A stretch of 64,000 nt of DNA from Caviibacterium pharyngocola (GCF_002795405.1 NZ_PHGZ01000004.1:1-64000), one strand, 5' to 3'; shown: positions 25,852 to 34,119, counted from the first letter of the stretch. Notes: generated from the letters alone by a model not told the origin. Translations and numbers: made by a program.

Positions 25852-25883
25852 AAAAAAAGCCCTAATTTACGTTTCTTAGGGCT
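25852..25883 (-). terminator. Rho-independent terminator after gemA
   Basis: AGCCCTAA / TTAGGGCT stem ending in a run of seven T on the - strand. It lies between gemA and the secreted moron gene, so the moron must be read through it or from a promoter overlapping it. Confidence 0.75.
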
Positions 25884-25899
25884 TTAACTTTAATCTATA

Positions 25900-26313
25900 T
25901 CATTTGTTTTGTCTATGTTCATACACCGCCAACATCTGAATCACCTTTTTCAACTGCCAAACCGCCAACCAATGCACAAAATCCACCCCAAAGGCTTTTT
26001 TAGCCACCGCATCCGCATAAGACTGCGGTTTGCCTTGATTGGCTAAAAGTGCGGTGATTTTTGCTAAATAAATTGCCTTATCTGCCGGCGGTGTCGGGCG
26101 TTTTTGCACTTTAAATCGGGTGGCAACCGGTGTAAATCCCTTTTGCTTTAAGCCGCTCAACACAATTTTTAATTCTTGCTCGGTCATTTCTTTGCAACTG
26201 GCTTTCCCCACAAGATTGCGTAAAAATACCCGATAGGTGACATCGTCCATTTTTAACTGTGTTTTACCAATGTGGATTTTTGCCATTAATGCTTTTGCCT
26301 GCCCGGTCATCAT
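25900..26313 (-). CDS. gemA: GemA-type regulatory protein (gp16, DUF1018)
   Basis: The likely start is the ATG at 26313 (MMTGQAKALMAKIHIG), with AGGAG upstream; the longer frame overlaps the previous gene. Residues KMDDVTYRVFLRNLVGKASC are the family signature. In Mu, GemA changes host gene expression and DNA topology around lytic development. It lies late in the early operon, upstream of mor. About 137 residues. Confidence 0.85.
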   Translation of the reverse strand: MMTGQAKALMAKIHIGKTQLKMDDVTYRVFLRNLVGKASCKEMTEQELKIVLSGLKQKGFTPVATRFKVQKRPTPPADKAIYLAKITALLANQGKPQSYADAVAKKAFGVDFVHWLAVWQLKKVIQMLAVYEHRQNK

Positions 26314-26852
26314 ATGCCTTTTCGCTCCTGTTTCCATTTCCGCCAAATAAGATATTGCGGAGTATTTTTCACCAAATCTAACATCCCGATATTGGCAAAA
26401 CGTTCAATATATTGCACTGCGGCAACCCGTTCATCTTCTTGTGTCACAGGTTGGTTTTGCTGTTTTTCTTCGTCGTTTTCATTGCGAACTACCGCAAATA
26501 AAGGTTTCGCACCGTCATAGACTTTTTTTAGATAATTATGATTTGTCAACGCAACGATATTTTTACTTTCACGGCGGTTTTTCATTACACCGTTCACCGT
26601 TTCTTGCAATGCGTGTGCCAACAATAAACCAGGAGCATAACTTTCTAACACTTCTTGCATTAGTTTTAACGCTCGGCTATTGGATAATGCCGATTTTTCC
26701 GGACGAAAAAGGGCAATATAACTCACCAACGCGCGGGCGGTATTGCCTTTAAGTTGGGTTAATATGGTTAAGATTTCACGTCCGGCATCGTCTTCCAACA
26801 GCTGATCTAAATGGATGTCACTGTGACAAACCGGACAACGGCAGAGTTTCAT
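26310..26852 (-). CDS. Early phage protein with N-terminal zinc ribbon-like CxC..C motif
   Basis: A 180-residue protein starting MKLCRCPVCHSDIHLDQLL, where three Cys and one His may bind zinc. The rest is helical, with GNTARALVSYIALFRPEKS and a C-terminal YLIWRKWKQERKG. Similar proteins precede gemA in FluMu-like phages. Role unknown; the motif suggests a nucleic acid or protein contact. Confidence 0.65.
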   Translation of the reverse strand: MKLCRCPVCHSDIHLDQLLEDDAGREILTILTQLKGNTARALVSYIALFRPEKSALSNSRALKLMQEVLESYAPGLLLAHALQETVNGVMKNRRESKNIVALTNHNYLKKVYDGAKPLFAVVRNENDEEKQQNQPVTQEDERVAAVQYIERFANIGMLDLVKNTPQYLIWRKWKQERKGI

Positions 26853-26885
26853 ATTGGCTCCTTGATTATGCTAAAACACATTACT

Positions 26886-26917
26886 CAGCCCACTTTAAAT
26901 ACAGTTTAAATGGGCTG
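26886..26917 (-). promoter_or_regulatory. Intergenic hairpin AGCCCA / TGGGCT with TTTAAA-rich arms
   Basis: Short inverted repeat in the gap between two early genes; the loop region reads CTTTAAATACAGTTTAAA and the outer arms are AGCCCA and TGGGCT. No T run follows on the - strand, so it is more likely an RNA processing or attenuation site than a full terminator. Confidence 0.35.
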
Positions 26918-26927
26918 TAAATGGGTT

Positions 26928-27230
26928 TTAATACGGGATATCGTTGTCAATTTCTTCTTCGTCTATGATCTCATTAATCAACTTATCCAATGCTTTATAG
27001 ATAGCACTTTTCATACGATCAACGGTATTGTTTCTTGCGCATAAGAACTGCATTTGATTATCATCAAACAAGCCCATAAACCATTCTAAATCGTCAAAAG
27101 TATCGCCCTGAAAATTCACTCTTGACACCTTACCGCCTAACACATCGGTTTTTGCTCCAATACTGACCTTACTTAAGGTTTCTTCATCGTCAAAAATGAC
27201 TTCTAAGCAGATTTTAGGTTGTATTTCCAT
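26928..27230 (-). CDS. Unrecognised early protein with acidic C-terminus
   Basis: The ATG at 27230 (MEIQPKICLEVIFDDEET) is preceded by AGGGA and avoids overlap with the upstream stop; about 100 residues. It contains DTFDDLEWFMGLFDD and ends in the acidic NEIIDEEEIDNDIPY. No domain is recognised. It sits in the early operon between the 302-residue protein and the zinc ribbon protein. Confidence 0.6.
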   Translation of the reverse strand: MEIQPKICLEVIFDDEETLSKVSIGAKTDVLGGKVSRVNFQGDTFDDLEWFMGLFDDNQMQFLCARNNTVDRMKSAIYKALDKLINEIIDEEEIDNDIPY

Positions 27231-27240
27231 ACTATTTTCC

Positions 27241-28149
27241 CTATGCAAACTGTTCCAGCTTCGTTTCTTGCGTAAATTCCAACACCGTACTGCGCATAAT
27301 TTTATTTAACGTGTCGTATTGCATACCGATATATTCATAAAAACGCCCTCTTTTATAATAAAAGGCTTCATCACTGTGCAAATTACGCAATGTAGTGGCA
27401 TAATCTTTAAAACGCATATTGCGGATATGTAAATCCTCATCCAATTTAAAACGCAAAACATCAAGGTAAATCATCTCCAAAGACTGCACATAAAAGCCGT
27501 CGTTTAAAACCTGTAACGCATTTTCTTTGCCTTTTGCACTGTCTAAATGACGACAAGTGCGGTGGCTTTTTTCGTTATGTGTATCTTTGCGTAAGGTCGC
27601 CGTGTGATTAAAGTTGACAAATTTAAACATCGGCGTTTGATTTTCGATAAAATCTACAAAGCGCTTATTAATGCCCAGTTTTTCATCCGACACAATAATC
27701 GACTTCACTCCGGCAAGCCCGAAAACCTGAATAAGCTGCATAATGGCGGTTTTAGAGCGTTTACTGTTACTGTTTACTATTAACATTTCAGTCGTGCGAT
27801 TGTAGAAAAAGTTATAAATTTCGCTGGACGGCGGAATGATTTGATATAACTGACTTCGGGCTTCCAGCTCCACTTCAAAAGATACGCCATCCTGACTAAG
27901 TTCATAGGTTTTATGTGCGACAAGCTCTTTGGTTAAATTCTTAAACTCTGCTCGCACCGAGAAAAATAAACCATCTTCACCCACTTCAATAACTTTCTTA
28001 TCGGCAAACGGATTTTTCACAATTTCAAATTTCACCCCGCCGCGTTCATCAAGCACCGCATTTTCCAAGGTTTCGACAACCTTTTCCGTCGGAAAAGCGA
28101 TGCTATACACGCCGATTTGGTTCATTTTGATATAATCTTGGTAGTTCAT
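27241..28149 (-). CDS. Unrecognised 302-residue early phage protein
   Basis: Begins MNYQDYIKMNQIGVYSIAFP with a good GGAG-type ribosome binding site. The middle region, MLIVNSNSKRSKTAIMQLIQ, has a weak resemblance to RdgC-like recombination proteins, but the case is not strong. There is no membrane segment. It is the largest unassigned gene of the early region, placed where Mu-like phages of this family carry accessory replication or host-takeover functions. Confidence 0.55.
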   Translation of the reverse strand: MNYQDYIKMNQIGVYSIAFPTEKVVETLENAVLDERGGVKFEIVKNPFADKKVIEVGEDGLFFSVRAEFKNLTKELVAHKTYELSQDGVSFEVELEARSQLYQIIPPSSEIYNFFYNRTTEMLIVNSNSKRSKTAIMQLIQVFGLAGVKSIIVSDEKLGINKRFVDFIENQTPMFKFVNFNHTATLRKDTHNEKSHRTCRHLDSAKGKENALQVLNDGFYVQSLEMIYLDVLRFKLDEDLHIRNMRFKDYATTLRNLHSDEAFYYKRGRFYEYIGMQYDTLNKIMRSTVLEFTQETKLEQFA

Positions 28150-28165
28150 TTTGTTTCTCCTGTTG

Positions 28166-28342
28166 TTAATTAATAGATTTCAACACTTCACGTTTCGCTT
28201 TTCTTAACTCTATTTCAGCTAATTTCATCAGCTTTAAGGTGTCTTCCGCTTGGTCATTCAACACCGTTTCTTTTGCTGTTTCCAACAACGCAATTACATC
28301 GGCAATTTCGCAGACCGTATCTTGTCTTTTTCTAAGTTCCAT
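28166..28342 (-). CDS. Small helical early protein (58 residues)
   Basis: Starts MELRKRQDTVCEIADVIALL; its ATG overlaps the stop of the upstream small gene (TGATG), so the pair is translationally coupled. The product is almost wholly helical and charged. No family is recognised. Packing between two genes with no gap supports that it is real. Confidence 0.6.
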   Translation of the reverse strand: MELRKRQDTVCEIADVIALLETAKETVLNDQAEDTLKLMKLAEIELRKAKREVLKSIN

Positions 28343-28506
28343 CACACTTCCTCCACTTCCACAACATCGTCTATTTCAACGATTTTGTGCGGTAACTTAT
28401 TTACATCAAAGGTGTTTAAATCACATTTTTCCAATACTTGTTCATTGCTTTTCGCCTCAACAACCGCTTCGACCAAGCAATAAAAACGGGCTACATATTT
28501 CGCCAT
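28342..28506 (-). CDS. Small acidic early protein (54 residues)
   Basis: Starts MAKYVARFYCLVEAVVEAKS and ends in VEIDDVVEVEEV. GGAGG lies eight bases before the ATG and its stop overlaps the next start. It is too short for a confident family call. Tight coupling on both sides supports expression. Confidence 0.6.
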   Translation of the reverse strand: MAKYVARFYCLVEAVVEAKSNEQVLEKCDLNTFDVNKLPHKIVEIDDVVEVEEV

Positions 28507-28516
28507 TATTTCCTCC

Positions 28517-28714
28517 CTAAAATGGTTTGCTTAATACACGTTCACAAAATTTAGCGCGGTATTTGCACCATTCACGGTTTTTTACACCGGGCGCATTTAA
28601 TTCGGCAATCGCCCATTGTTCTTTCGCATCTTGTAATTCACCGCACCGTTCGTTTTTTGCCGCTTGTTCGCTGTAATACTTAAAGCGGTTAAAGTTGTTG
28701 ATGTTTTTATTCAC
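28517..28714 (-). CDS. ANR-family transcriptional regulator
   Basis: The 65-residue product carries the ANR signature: FKYYSEQAAKNERCGEL, then AKEQWAIAELNA and the closing NREWCKYRAKFCERV. ANR proteins bind AraC-type activators and lower their activity, and are often phage-borne. If active it could let the prophage adjust host gene expression. A hairpin without a T run (AATGCCC / GGGCATT) lies in the gap upstream, around 28747-28771. Confidence 0.75.
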   Translation of the reverse strand: MNKNINNFNRFKYYSEQAAKNERCGELQDAKEQWAIAELNAPGVKNREWCKYRAKFCERVLSKPF

Positions 28715-28796
28715 TGCTTTTTCCTCTTACTAAAACACTTTATAAATGCCCCTTAGATTAAAGGGCATTGAAAAGGGTTTTAATCATCTCCTTTTG

Positions 28797-29315
28797 TTAC
28801 ACCTCCTGCTCAAACGGCATAATCACAAAATCTTCAATACCGGTTTTAATCGTAACGCCGGCAACCGTGCCGGCAATTTCCGGTTCATTTAACATCGCCT
28901 CTTTATTCGGTTCTTCTTTCACCCGAATAAAGCGAGTAAGCCCCAAAGTGCGAAGGCTCTCAAGCACGCTGTCCACCCCACGAATACCCACAGAAGGCGG
29001 ACGTTGTCGCCACTGAACTTCCCCTGTGTTAAAACTGCCGGTCTTCGTTTTGCCGTTTTGTGTCAGCTCATCCCGACGGCTCTCACACCAAGCCTGTACA
29101 GCCTGTTGCACAGGCTCAATTTCCGCTTTAAGTGCGGTAATTTTCGGCGCAAATTTCTCCGTAATCGCCGCAAGCTCGTTATTCTGTTCAATCGCCAAGC
29201 CTTCGAGTTGACGTTGTAAATCACCGATTTGCTTAATTGCCGTTTCCACATCATCACGCGTTTGCAAACGCACTGCGTGAGTATCAGTTTTAATTCGAGC
29301 TGTCTTTTTTGCCAT
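28797..29315 (-). CDS. gam: Host-nuclease inhibitor Gam
   Basis: A 172-residue Mu Gam-like protein, which binds double-strand DNA ends and blocks exonucleases such as RecBCD, in the manner of Ku. Long N-terminal helix pair (DVETAIKQIGDLQRQLEGLA), then EVQWRQRPPSVGIRG and the C-terminal RFIRVKEEPNKEAML. A USS lies inside the gene. GGAGAATATT precedes the ATG. Confidence 0.9.
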   Translation of the reverse strand: MAKKTARIKTDTHAVRLQTRDDVETAIKQIGDLQRQLEGLAIEQNNELAAITEKFAPKITALKAEIEPVQQAVQAWCESRRDELTQNGKTKTGSFNTGEVQWRQRPPSVGIRGVDSVLESLRTLGLTRFIRVKEEPNKEAMLNEPEIAGTVAGVTIKTGIEDFVIMPFEQEV

Positions 29316-29324
29316 AATATTCTC

Positions 29325-29513
29325 CTAATAAAGCTCTCTTCCCAATTTAATAACAACCAATCGTTGTCCTTTGTTTCGTTTTTGTGCGGTTGGTGTTGAC
29401 TGTTTTCGCACGCTTTCAACTCTGATATTCAATTTTTTTGCGATTTCTTCTGCTGTGCCGTCCATTAAATTTTGCTCACCACGATAGACAGCATAAATTT
29501 GACGACTTACCAT
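29325..29513 (-). CDS. Small HTH-like early protein
   Basis: The ATG at 29513 follows TAGGAGGAATA and gives MVSRQIYAVYRGEQNLMDGT (62 residues). A helix-turn-helix-like stretch TAEEIAKKLNIRVESVRK suggests DNA binding. The longer frame to 29543 overlaps the previous gene and is unlikely. Role unknown. Confidence 0.65.
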   Translation of the reverse strand: MVSRQIYAVYRGEQNLMDGTAEEIAKKLNIRVESVRKQSTPTAQKRNKGQRLVVIKLGRELY

Positions 29514-29521
29514 TATTCCTC

Positions 29522-29737
29522 CTAATACCAAAACACCGCACATTTGCCTTGCATAGCCACAAATCGCTCGCGGCGTTTACCATTGATTCGCTCGGTGAGT
29601 TTCACCGCTTTCGCCATTAATCGCTTGCTTGGGCGCAAGATTAAAAATTGCGGGAATCGCCCGTCTTTTGATTGCACAATTTCCACGCCCTCGCGTCTTA
29701 AGGCGTAAGCGGTATCAATAATGTCTTGTCTTGCCAT
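29522..29737 (-). CDS. Small basic early protein (71 residues)
   Basis: MARQDIIDTAYALRREGVEI is followed by a basic stretch (RINGKRRERFVAMQ). It comes directly after the MuB-like gene, with GGAG before the ATG. Related short proteins occur at this place in Haemophilus Mu-like phages. Function unknown. Confidence 0.6.
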   Translation of the reverse strand: MARQDIIDTAYALRREGVEIVQSKDGRFPQFLILRPSKRLMAKAVKLTERINGKRRERFVAMQGKCAVFWY

Positions 29738-29747
29738 AGGGTGCTCC

Positions 29748-30623
29748 TTAGTCGATTAACATCTCTGCATAACGGTTAATAATGGCGGCGTCGAGTGGAC
29801 GTTGGTTCATTTCCGCAATTCGCACTGCGCCGCGCATCAATTTATTTAAGCGGCGTGCATTGCCTTTACACACCTTAAATAGCAATTCGTTAAATTCTGC
29901 CGTACCTAAGCCTTTTTCGGCTAATAACGCCACATCTTCGGCGCTTAATGCATTACCCAAATCAAGGGCGATCCCCACTCTGCTATAAAGCTGGGCTAAT
30001 TCACCGTATTTGCCTTTTAAATTAATTAATAATCTGGGCATACCGGCGAGCACGACGCCACATTTCGCAAGGTCGTGGATACGGCGTAAATATTCCAAGC
30101 ATTTCGTGCTTAATAATTCCGCCTCATCCACAATAATTAAGCGTTCATCACTCAATTTTCCGACAATGCGAGTAAATAAGTCGTGATTAAGCCCCGTATC
30201 ATTCACACCTAACTGTTGGCATAAGGTTTTAAGCAATACTTTCGCATTACAACTCGGTTCAACTTCGATAAAAATCGTTTCCGGATTACACTCCACATAG
30301 CGTTTTAATGCTTGAGTTTTACCCAAGCCGGCAGCACCGGTAATCACCGCAATATCGCCTTCAACGTGCGCGATATGGATAGCATCTAAACAGCTTTCCG
30401 CCGCAAAGGTCGGCACAAATTCCGTATTAAATTTTCGCTCGACTACTTTGTCTTTTTGCCGACCGATTAAACGTTTTACAGCTTCATCGACTTCATCTGT
30501 TTTGCCTTTGTATGTGCCTTTTAAATATTGGTTAATAACGGCAACGGATTTCCCGACTGCATTGGCGATCTGTTGTTGGGTAAGACCGTTTTCTTGCATA
30601 TATTGTTGTAATTGCTCTTTCAT
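29748..30623 (-). CDS. MuB-like transposition ATPase (target DNA activator)
   Basis: A 291-residue AAA+ protein. N-terminal HTH (LTQQQIANAVGKSVAVINQY), Walker A GAAGLGKT, Walker B RLIIVDEAELL, sensor-like VVLAGMPRLL. MuB-type proteins bind target DNA, activate the transposase and prevent insertion into nearby DNA. It lies immediately after the transposase gene. Confidence 0.92.
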   Translation of the reverse strand: MKEQLQQYMQENGLTQQQIANAVGKSVAVINQYLKGTYKGKTDEVDEAVKRLIGRQKDKVVERKFNTEFVPTFAAESCLDAIHIAHVEGDIAVITGAAGLGKTQALKRYVECNPETIFIEVEPSCNAKVLLKTLCQQLGVNDTGLNHDLFTRIVGKLSDERLIIVDEAELLSTKCLEYLRRIHDLAKCGVVLAGMPRLLINLKGKYGELAQLYSRVGIALDLGNALSAEDVALLAEKGLGTAEFNELLFKVCKGNARRLNKLMRGAVRIAEMNQRPLDAAIINRYAEMLID

Positions 30624-30631
30624 CTTCGCTC

Positions 30632-32581
30632 CTATGCTTGTTTTCTGCGTAATTCACTTGGTAATACGGCGATTTCTTCCGCCTTTGCCGCCTTTTTCAA
30701 ACTGGTTCTTAACCCGTGCAACAAATCAGTGCTTGTGTTGTGTTCAAGGTTGATAACCGGATTAAGTTCTGCATTAATTTCGTCCACTTGCGCTTGTTTG
30801 AGCTTAATTCTGTGCTGATAACGTGTTTCTCTCGCTTTTTCCACAAAAGGTTTCGGAAATGCATCTCGCTTATTGCCGTTCCAAATGCCGTCGCAAATAT
30901 AGCTCCCGTCCAACCGACGAATAATCACCGTTTCCGCATTGTGAATATCAAAACTCACCGCCACTTTCTCACCGTCCACATTAATGAGTTGCTGGTTAAA
31001 ATAGTCATTGTTAAATACGGATACCCAGCCACGTTGTGCGGTGCGGATCACTTGCGGTCTAAACATATCTCTCGCTTCGACCGGTGTGACATACAACACA
31101 TCAACGCCTTTTAATAATTCCGCACGCTTGCGTGCCGGCGTCGTGCCGATTTCTCGGTGGATATGTTCTTCGTTATACCAACGCACACCTTCTTCTACGG
31201 CGTCAACAAACTGTTTCCAACTGGGCAATTTTCCCACCGCACTTTGCTGTTTCGGGGTTAATTCGGTTTTGCGCTGTCTTAAGGCTTTATCTAAAGAGAT
31301 AATCGCCGTGCCGGTTTTTCGTGCCGTTTCGCGATCTGCACCACCGCCGTGATACGTTTCAAACTGCCGTGCAATGCGCAACAATAATGTCTTATTCACC
31401 CGCTCAATAATCCCACGCCCTTGCGGATTGCCCGGAATACCCGTCTGGTGATTTATCCCAAGTCTTGGCAACATTCCGGTAATATCACCGTCTAACATCC
31501 AGTTTTTCTCACCGCCACCGTTATCGGAGTAGTAAATTGCCGGTATGCCGTGCCGCTCAATGCCACATCTCAAGGCATCCGCGACCGCTAAACAGTTCTC
31601 CGCCAAACTCACCGACCAGCCCACAATAAACCGACTTGCGGTATCCATAATTAACGTCACTTCTGGAATAAACGGACGACCGTGATCAGGATGCTGTACC
31701 TTCATCTTCATTGAGTGACCGTCACCCACCCACACGTCATTCGCCCGCAATACCGACCAATCACGCTTAACATAAGTATTCAACGCTCTAAGTTCTGCAC
31801 CGGTTTTTCGCCCGATTTCTTTGATTAATTTCGGCAGCTTAGCTAACCCGCGACGCACCTGACCAATACTCGGCAACCGTTCAAGCAACAAAGGCTGATC
31901 CGCAAACTGCATTTGCCAACGATAAGCAAATTCGTGGTAAGCCTCGGCAATATTCACCCCATTCGTATTACGATAAACCGCTAAAAAATCAGGCAACCAA
32001 GCCAATTCCTCGGCTTTTTTCGCTTTTCGCTGTGCCGGTGCAAGGGCTAGCAAACGCTCTTCCGCATTACTCGCCTTGTGATACTTAATTACCCACTTAT
32101 TTAACGTGGTCACTGATAAAACCCGTCCACTATTACCCTTTTTCGCATTGGCAATTTCCACTAAGCCGATTAATTCCGCCGATAACTGACCGCACTTCGC
32201 CTGTTCGCAAAAGTACGTCACCGCCTTAATCCGGCTCATAGACTGTTCCAACTCCGCCACACAAGCCACTAATGCCATACGCGCATCAGCGATTTCACGT
32301 TGTTTAGTTGTTAAAGAGCAGATGTCTTCATTGCGCACAACCGGCACAGACACTTTTTTATTTACCACCGACATTGCAAACTTATCGCGGATCTCGGCTT
32401 GGATTTCTTCGGGTAGGGTATTTAACGCGTATTCAATACCGCCCCCGCGTCCTTTGCGGGGTTGGGATTGCCAGTTTTCTTTTTTAGCCCTAGTTATTAT
32501 GGCTTTCTTGGTTGTTGGCAGCTTTATTAAGTTTAAATCCACTAATTCTTGCGCTGAATAATATGATTTAAGTTCACTCAT
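30632..32581 (-). CDS. MuA-like DDE transposase
   Basis: A 649-residue transposase. The N-terminal domain (YSAQELVDLNLIKLPTTK) resembles the Mu end/enhancer-binding region. The DDE catalytic core has Asp287 in VWVGDGHS, Asp353 in YYSDNGGG and Glu393 in GIIERVNKT. The C-terminal region (LRTSLKKAAKAEEIA) would contact MuB. It joins phage ends to target DNA during both integration and replication. All three acidic residues are present, so activity is plausible. Confidence 0.95.
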   Translation of the reverse strand: MSELKSYYSAQELVDLNLIKLPTTKKAIITRAKKENWQSQPRKGRGGGIEYALNTLPEEIQAEIRDKFAMSVVNKKVSVPVVRNEDICSLTTKQREIADARMALVACVAELEQSMSRIKAVTYFCEQAKCGQLSAELIGLVEIANAKKGNSGRVLSVTTLNKWVIKYHKASNAEERLLALAPAQRKAKKAEELAWLPDFLAVYRNTNGVNIAEAYHEFAYRWQMQFADQPLLLERLPSIGQVRRGLAKLPKLIKEIGRKTGAELRALNTYVKRDWSVLRANDVWVGDGHSMKMKVQHPDHGRPFIPEVTLIMDTASRFIVGWSVSLAENCLAVADALRCGIERHGIPAIYYSDNGGGEKNWMLDGDITGMLPRLGINHQTGIPGNPQGRGIIERVNKTLLLRIARQFETYHGGGADRETARKTGTAIISLDKALRQRKTELTPKQQSAVGKLPSWKQFVDAVEEGVRWYNEEHIHREIGTTPARKRAELLKGVDVLYVTPVEARDMFRPQVIRTAQRGWVSVFNNDYFNQQLINVDGEKVAVSFDIHNAETVIIRRLDGSYICDGIWNGNKRDAFPKPFVEKARETRYQHRIKLKQAQVDEINAELNPVINLEHNTSTDLLHGLRTSLKKAAKAEEIAVLPSELRRKQA

Positions 32582-32591
32582 AATGAACTCC

Positions 32592-32786
32592 TCAATTCTC
32601 TAAATGTATATTTAACTTAATAGCAATATCTCGCTCTCGACCATATAAACATTTAGATTTCCCATTCAAAACACGACTTATTTCATTTGAGTTATAACCA
32701 TTTTGTCGTCCCCATTCTGCTTGAGTGATATTTTTATCTCTAAACCACTGTTTAGTTTCTTCTCTACTTCTTTTTTTCATAACCAC
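32592..32786 (-). CDS. Ner/BcepMu gp16-like HTH regulator
   Basis: A 64-residue protein, MVMKKRSREETKQWF, with an HTH stretch (ITQAEWGRQNGYNSNEISRV) and the family end LNGKSKCLYGRERDIAIKL. Small proteins of this type precede the transposase in Mu-like phages and act like Ner, shutting down early and repressor promoters. It is the first gene of the lytic operon and diverges from the repressor. Confidence 0.8.
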   Translation of the reverse strand: MVMKKRSREETKQWFRDKNITQAEWGRQNGYNSNEISRVLNGKSKCLYGRERDIAIKLNIHLEN

Positions 32787-32822
32787 CTCTTTTTTTATAG
32801 ACTAAGAATAGCTTTTAAACTA

Positions 32823-32892
32823 AAATCATTTTTATGATTTAATAATAAATCATATAGTTCATTATTATTTACTTAGTTCATATTAATATGAA
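32823..32892. promoter_or_regulatory. Operator region between repressor and lytic operon
   Basis: Two clear dyads are seen: AAATCAT-TTTT-ATGATTT at 32823-32840 and a perfect 16-bp palindrome TTCATATTAATATGAA at 32877-32892. Between them are direct TAGTTCAT words at about 32855 and 32875. This is where repressor and Ner-like protein would bind to control the divergent promoters. The -35/-10 boxes are not clear enough to state. Confidence 0.6.
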
Positions 32893-32917
32893 TTTTATGA
32901 ATTGCAAGGATTTTTTT

Positions 32918-33424
32918 ATGACAACTTTTATAAATCAACTTAATCGGTTAAAAACTGAGCTTTCCCTAACTATGGATAAAGATATAGCTGAATTTTTAGG
33001 TTTAACAAAAACAGCTTTTGCTGAACGAAAAAGACGTGGTGTGTTTCCTGAAAATCTTTTAAGAGTTGCGGTTCTTAATAATCCTAATACTAAAATTGAT
33101 GTGGATTATGTTTTAACGGGGAATAGGGATTCTCAAACCGTAAAAGATCAGGAAATGATTGAAGAAATGAAAGAAAAGATTGTAGAACTTTCAGAAAGTA
33201 GCAATGGACCTAAATTTTATTTAGCTCATGAGCCTGAAGATGCCATTTATCCAATCCCTTTGACAATGGAAGAAATGATGTTGATCAATTATTTTAGAAA
33301 AAGTAATGAAAAAGGGAAGCAGCTTATCATTGACTCCGCAAGGATGACTTACGATTACACGTTTACAACATTAAAATGGACTGAGTACACAGAAAAAGAG
33401 CAATTAAAACGTAAATCTAAGTAA
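32918..33424 (+). CDS. CI-type phage repressor with HTH domain, no peptidase domain
   Basis: The likely start is MTTFINQLNRL, with CAAGGA seven bases upstream; an in-frame ATG at 32888 lies inside the operator palindrome. The product has about 168 residues. Residues 1-70 form a CI-type HTH (DIAEFLGLTKTAFAERKRRG). The rest is a helical segment (EEMMLINYFRKSNEKGKQL) seen in repressors without S24 domain. It faces opposite to the lytic genes as does Mu c. A detached S24 domain lies downstream. Confidence 0.8.
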   Translation: MTTFINQLNRLKTELSLTMDKDIAEFLGLTKTAFAERKRRGVFPENLLRVAVLNNPNTKIDVDYVLTGNRDSQTVKDQEMIEEMKEKIVELSESSNGPKFYLAHEPEDAIYPIPLTMEEMMLINYFRKSNEKGKQLIIDSARMTYDYTFTTLKWTEYTEKEQLKRKSK

Positions 33425-33518
33425 ACAGAATAATTTAAGCATTTTTAGGAAAATAGCAAAAAAATATTAAATAAATCAATCTATTATGCTTTCTGTGTAT
33501 GCAATATGTGAAAAGTAT

Positions 33519-33555
33519 AAAACTACACAGTTTAAAATATTTACTGTGTAGTTTT
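33519..33555. promoter_or_regulatory. Perfect 13-bp inverted repeat after the repressor gene
   Basis: AAAACTACACAGT and ACTGTGTAGTTTT are separated by 11 bases, giving a strong hairpin or operator. The 3' arm ends in TTTT, so it may end repressor transcription on the + strand. It lies at the edge of the peptidase remnant. Confidence 0.6.
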
Positions 33556-33561
33556 AAACTA

Positions 33562-33867
33562 TTGAAAACAAGGGGCTTAAAAGCCGACAATTTAGCAATA
33601 TTCACCGTAGACGGCGACAGCATGCACCCAACCCTAAAAGACGGCGAAGAAATCATCGTAGATCGTTCAAAAACAGAACTTAGAGAAGGGAAGATATTTG
33701 TTTTAAACCACCAAGGCGCAATGTGGGTTAAAAAAGTTCAACTTGGCTTTAACGGCATAGAACTACTAAGCGGCAACCCCGCATACCGCCCAATAATCCT
33801 AAACGCAGACGAAGCCAACGAGTTAATTATAATAGGACAACTTGTCAGAAGTTACAGAGATTTCTAA
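33562..33867 (+). pseudogene. Detached S24 (LexA/CI-type) peptidase domain, remnant of a repressor
   Basis: From about 33562 the frame matches the C-terminal half of S24 repressors: LKTRGLKADNLAIFTVDGDSM has the catalytic Ser, and AMWVKKVQLG the catalytic Lys. The open frame starts upstream at 33499, but that part is the 13-bp hairpin, has no homology and no ribosome binding site. It looks like the peptidase end of a repressor that lost its HTH. If translated it could still act as a separate peptidase or dimerisation partner. Confidence 0.65.
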
Positions 33868-33877
33868 CCACAAAAAA

Positions 33878-33912
33878 GGGTTAAGCCTCACACTTAACCC
33901 ATTCACTTTTTT
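33878..33912 (+). terminator. Rho-independent terminator of the repressor region
   Basis: GGGTTAAG / CTTAACCC stem with a short loop, then ATTCAC and a run of seven T on the + strand. It ends transcription coming from the repressor and S24 remnant before the phage end. Confidence 0.8.
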
Positions 33913-33956
33913 AATTTTTAAAATGTGTTTAAAATCTTTTTAAATACTGATCACTA

Positions 33957-34119
33957 TTATGCAAAAAATAACGCAAATTTACTCATTTTTTTACTATTTT
34001 TGCTCATTTTATATTTTGCATAACTATACAAACCAAAAACGCGAAAAGCCCCGTATTTCCTAAGCTCACCGCATTTTCCCGACCCAAATTTTTTTATTTC
34101 TATCTATGCAAAAATAATC
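33957..34119. repeat. Three TATGCAAAA-type sites near the phage left end (candidate transposase-binding sites)
   Basis: Similar elements with core TATGCAAAA(A)ATAA occur at 33957-33973 (+), 34009-34023 (-) and 34105-34119 (+). Distances from the proposed phage end (34132) are about 13, 110 and 160 bases. Mu has three transposase sites at its left end (L1, L2, L3) at comparable distances. The match to Mu is of layout, not of sequence, so this is an inference. Confidence 0.45.

Noticed and set aside
33435-33656. 73-residue - strand frame next to the repressor
   Set aside because: Lies over the 13-bp inverted repeat and the S24 domain coding strand; no start signal or family match.
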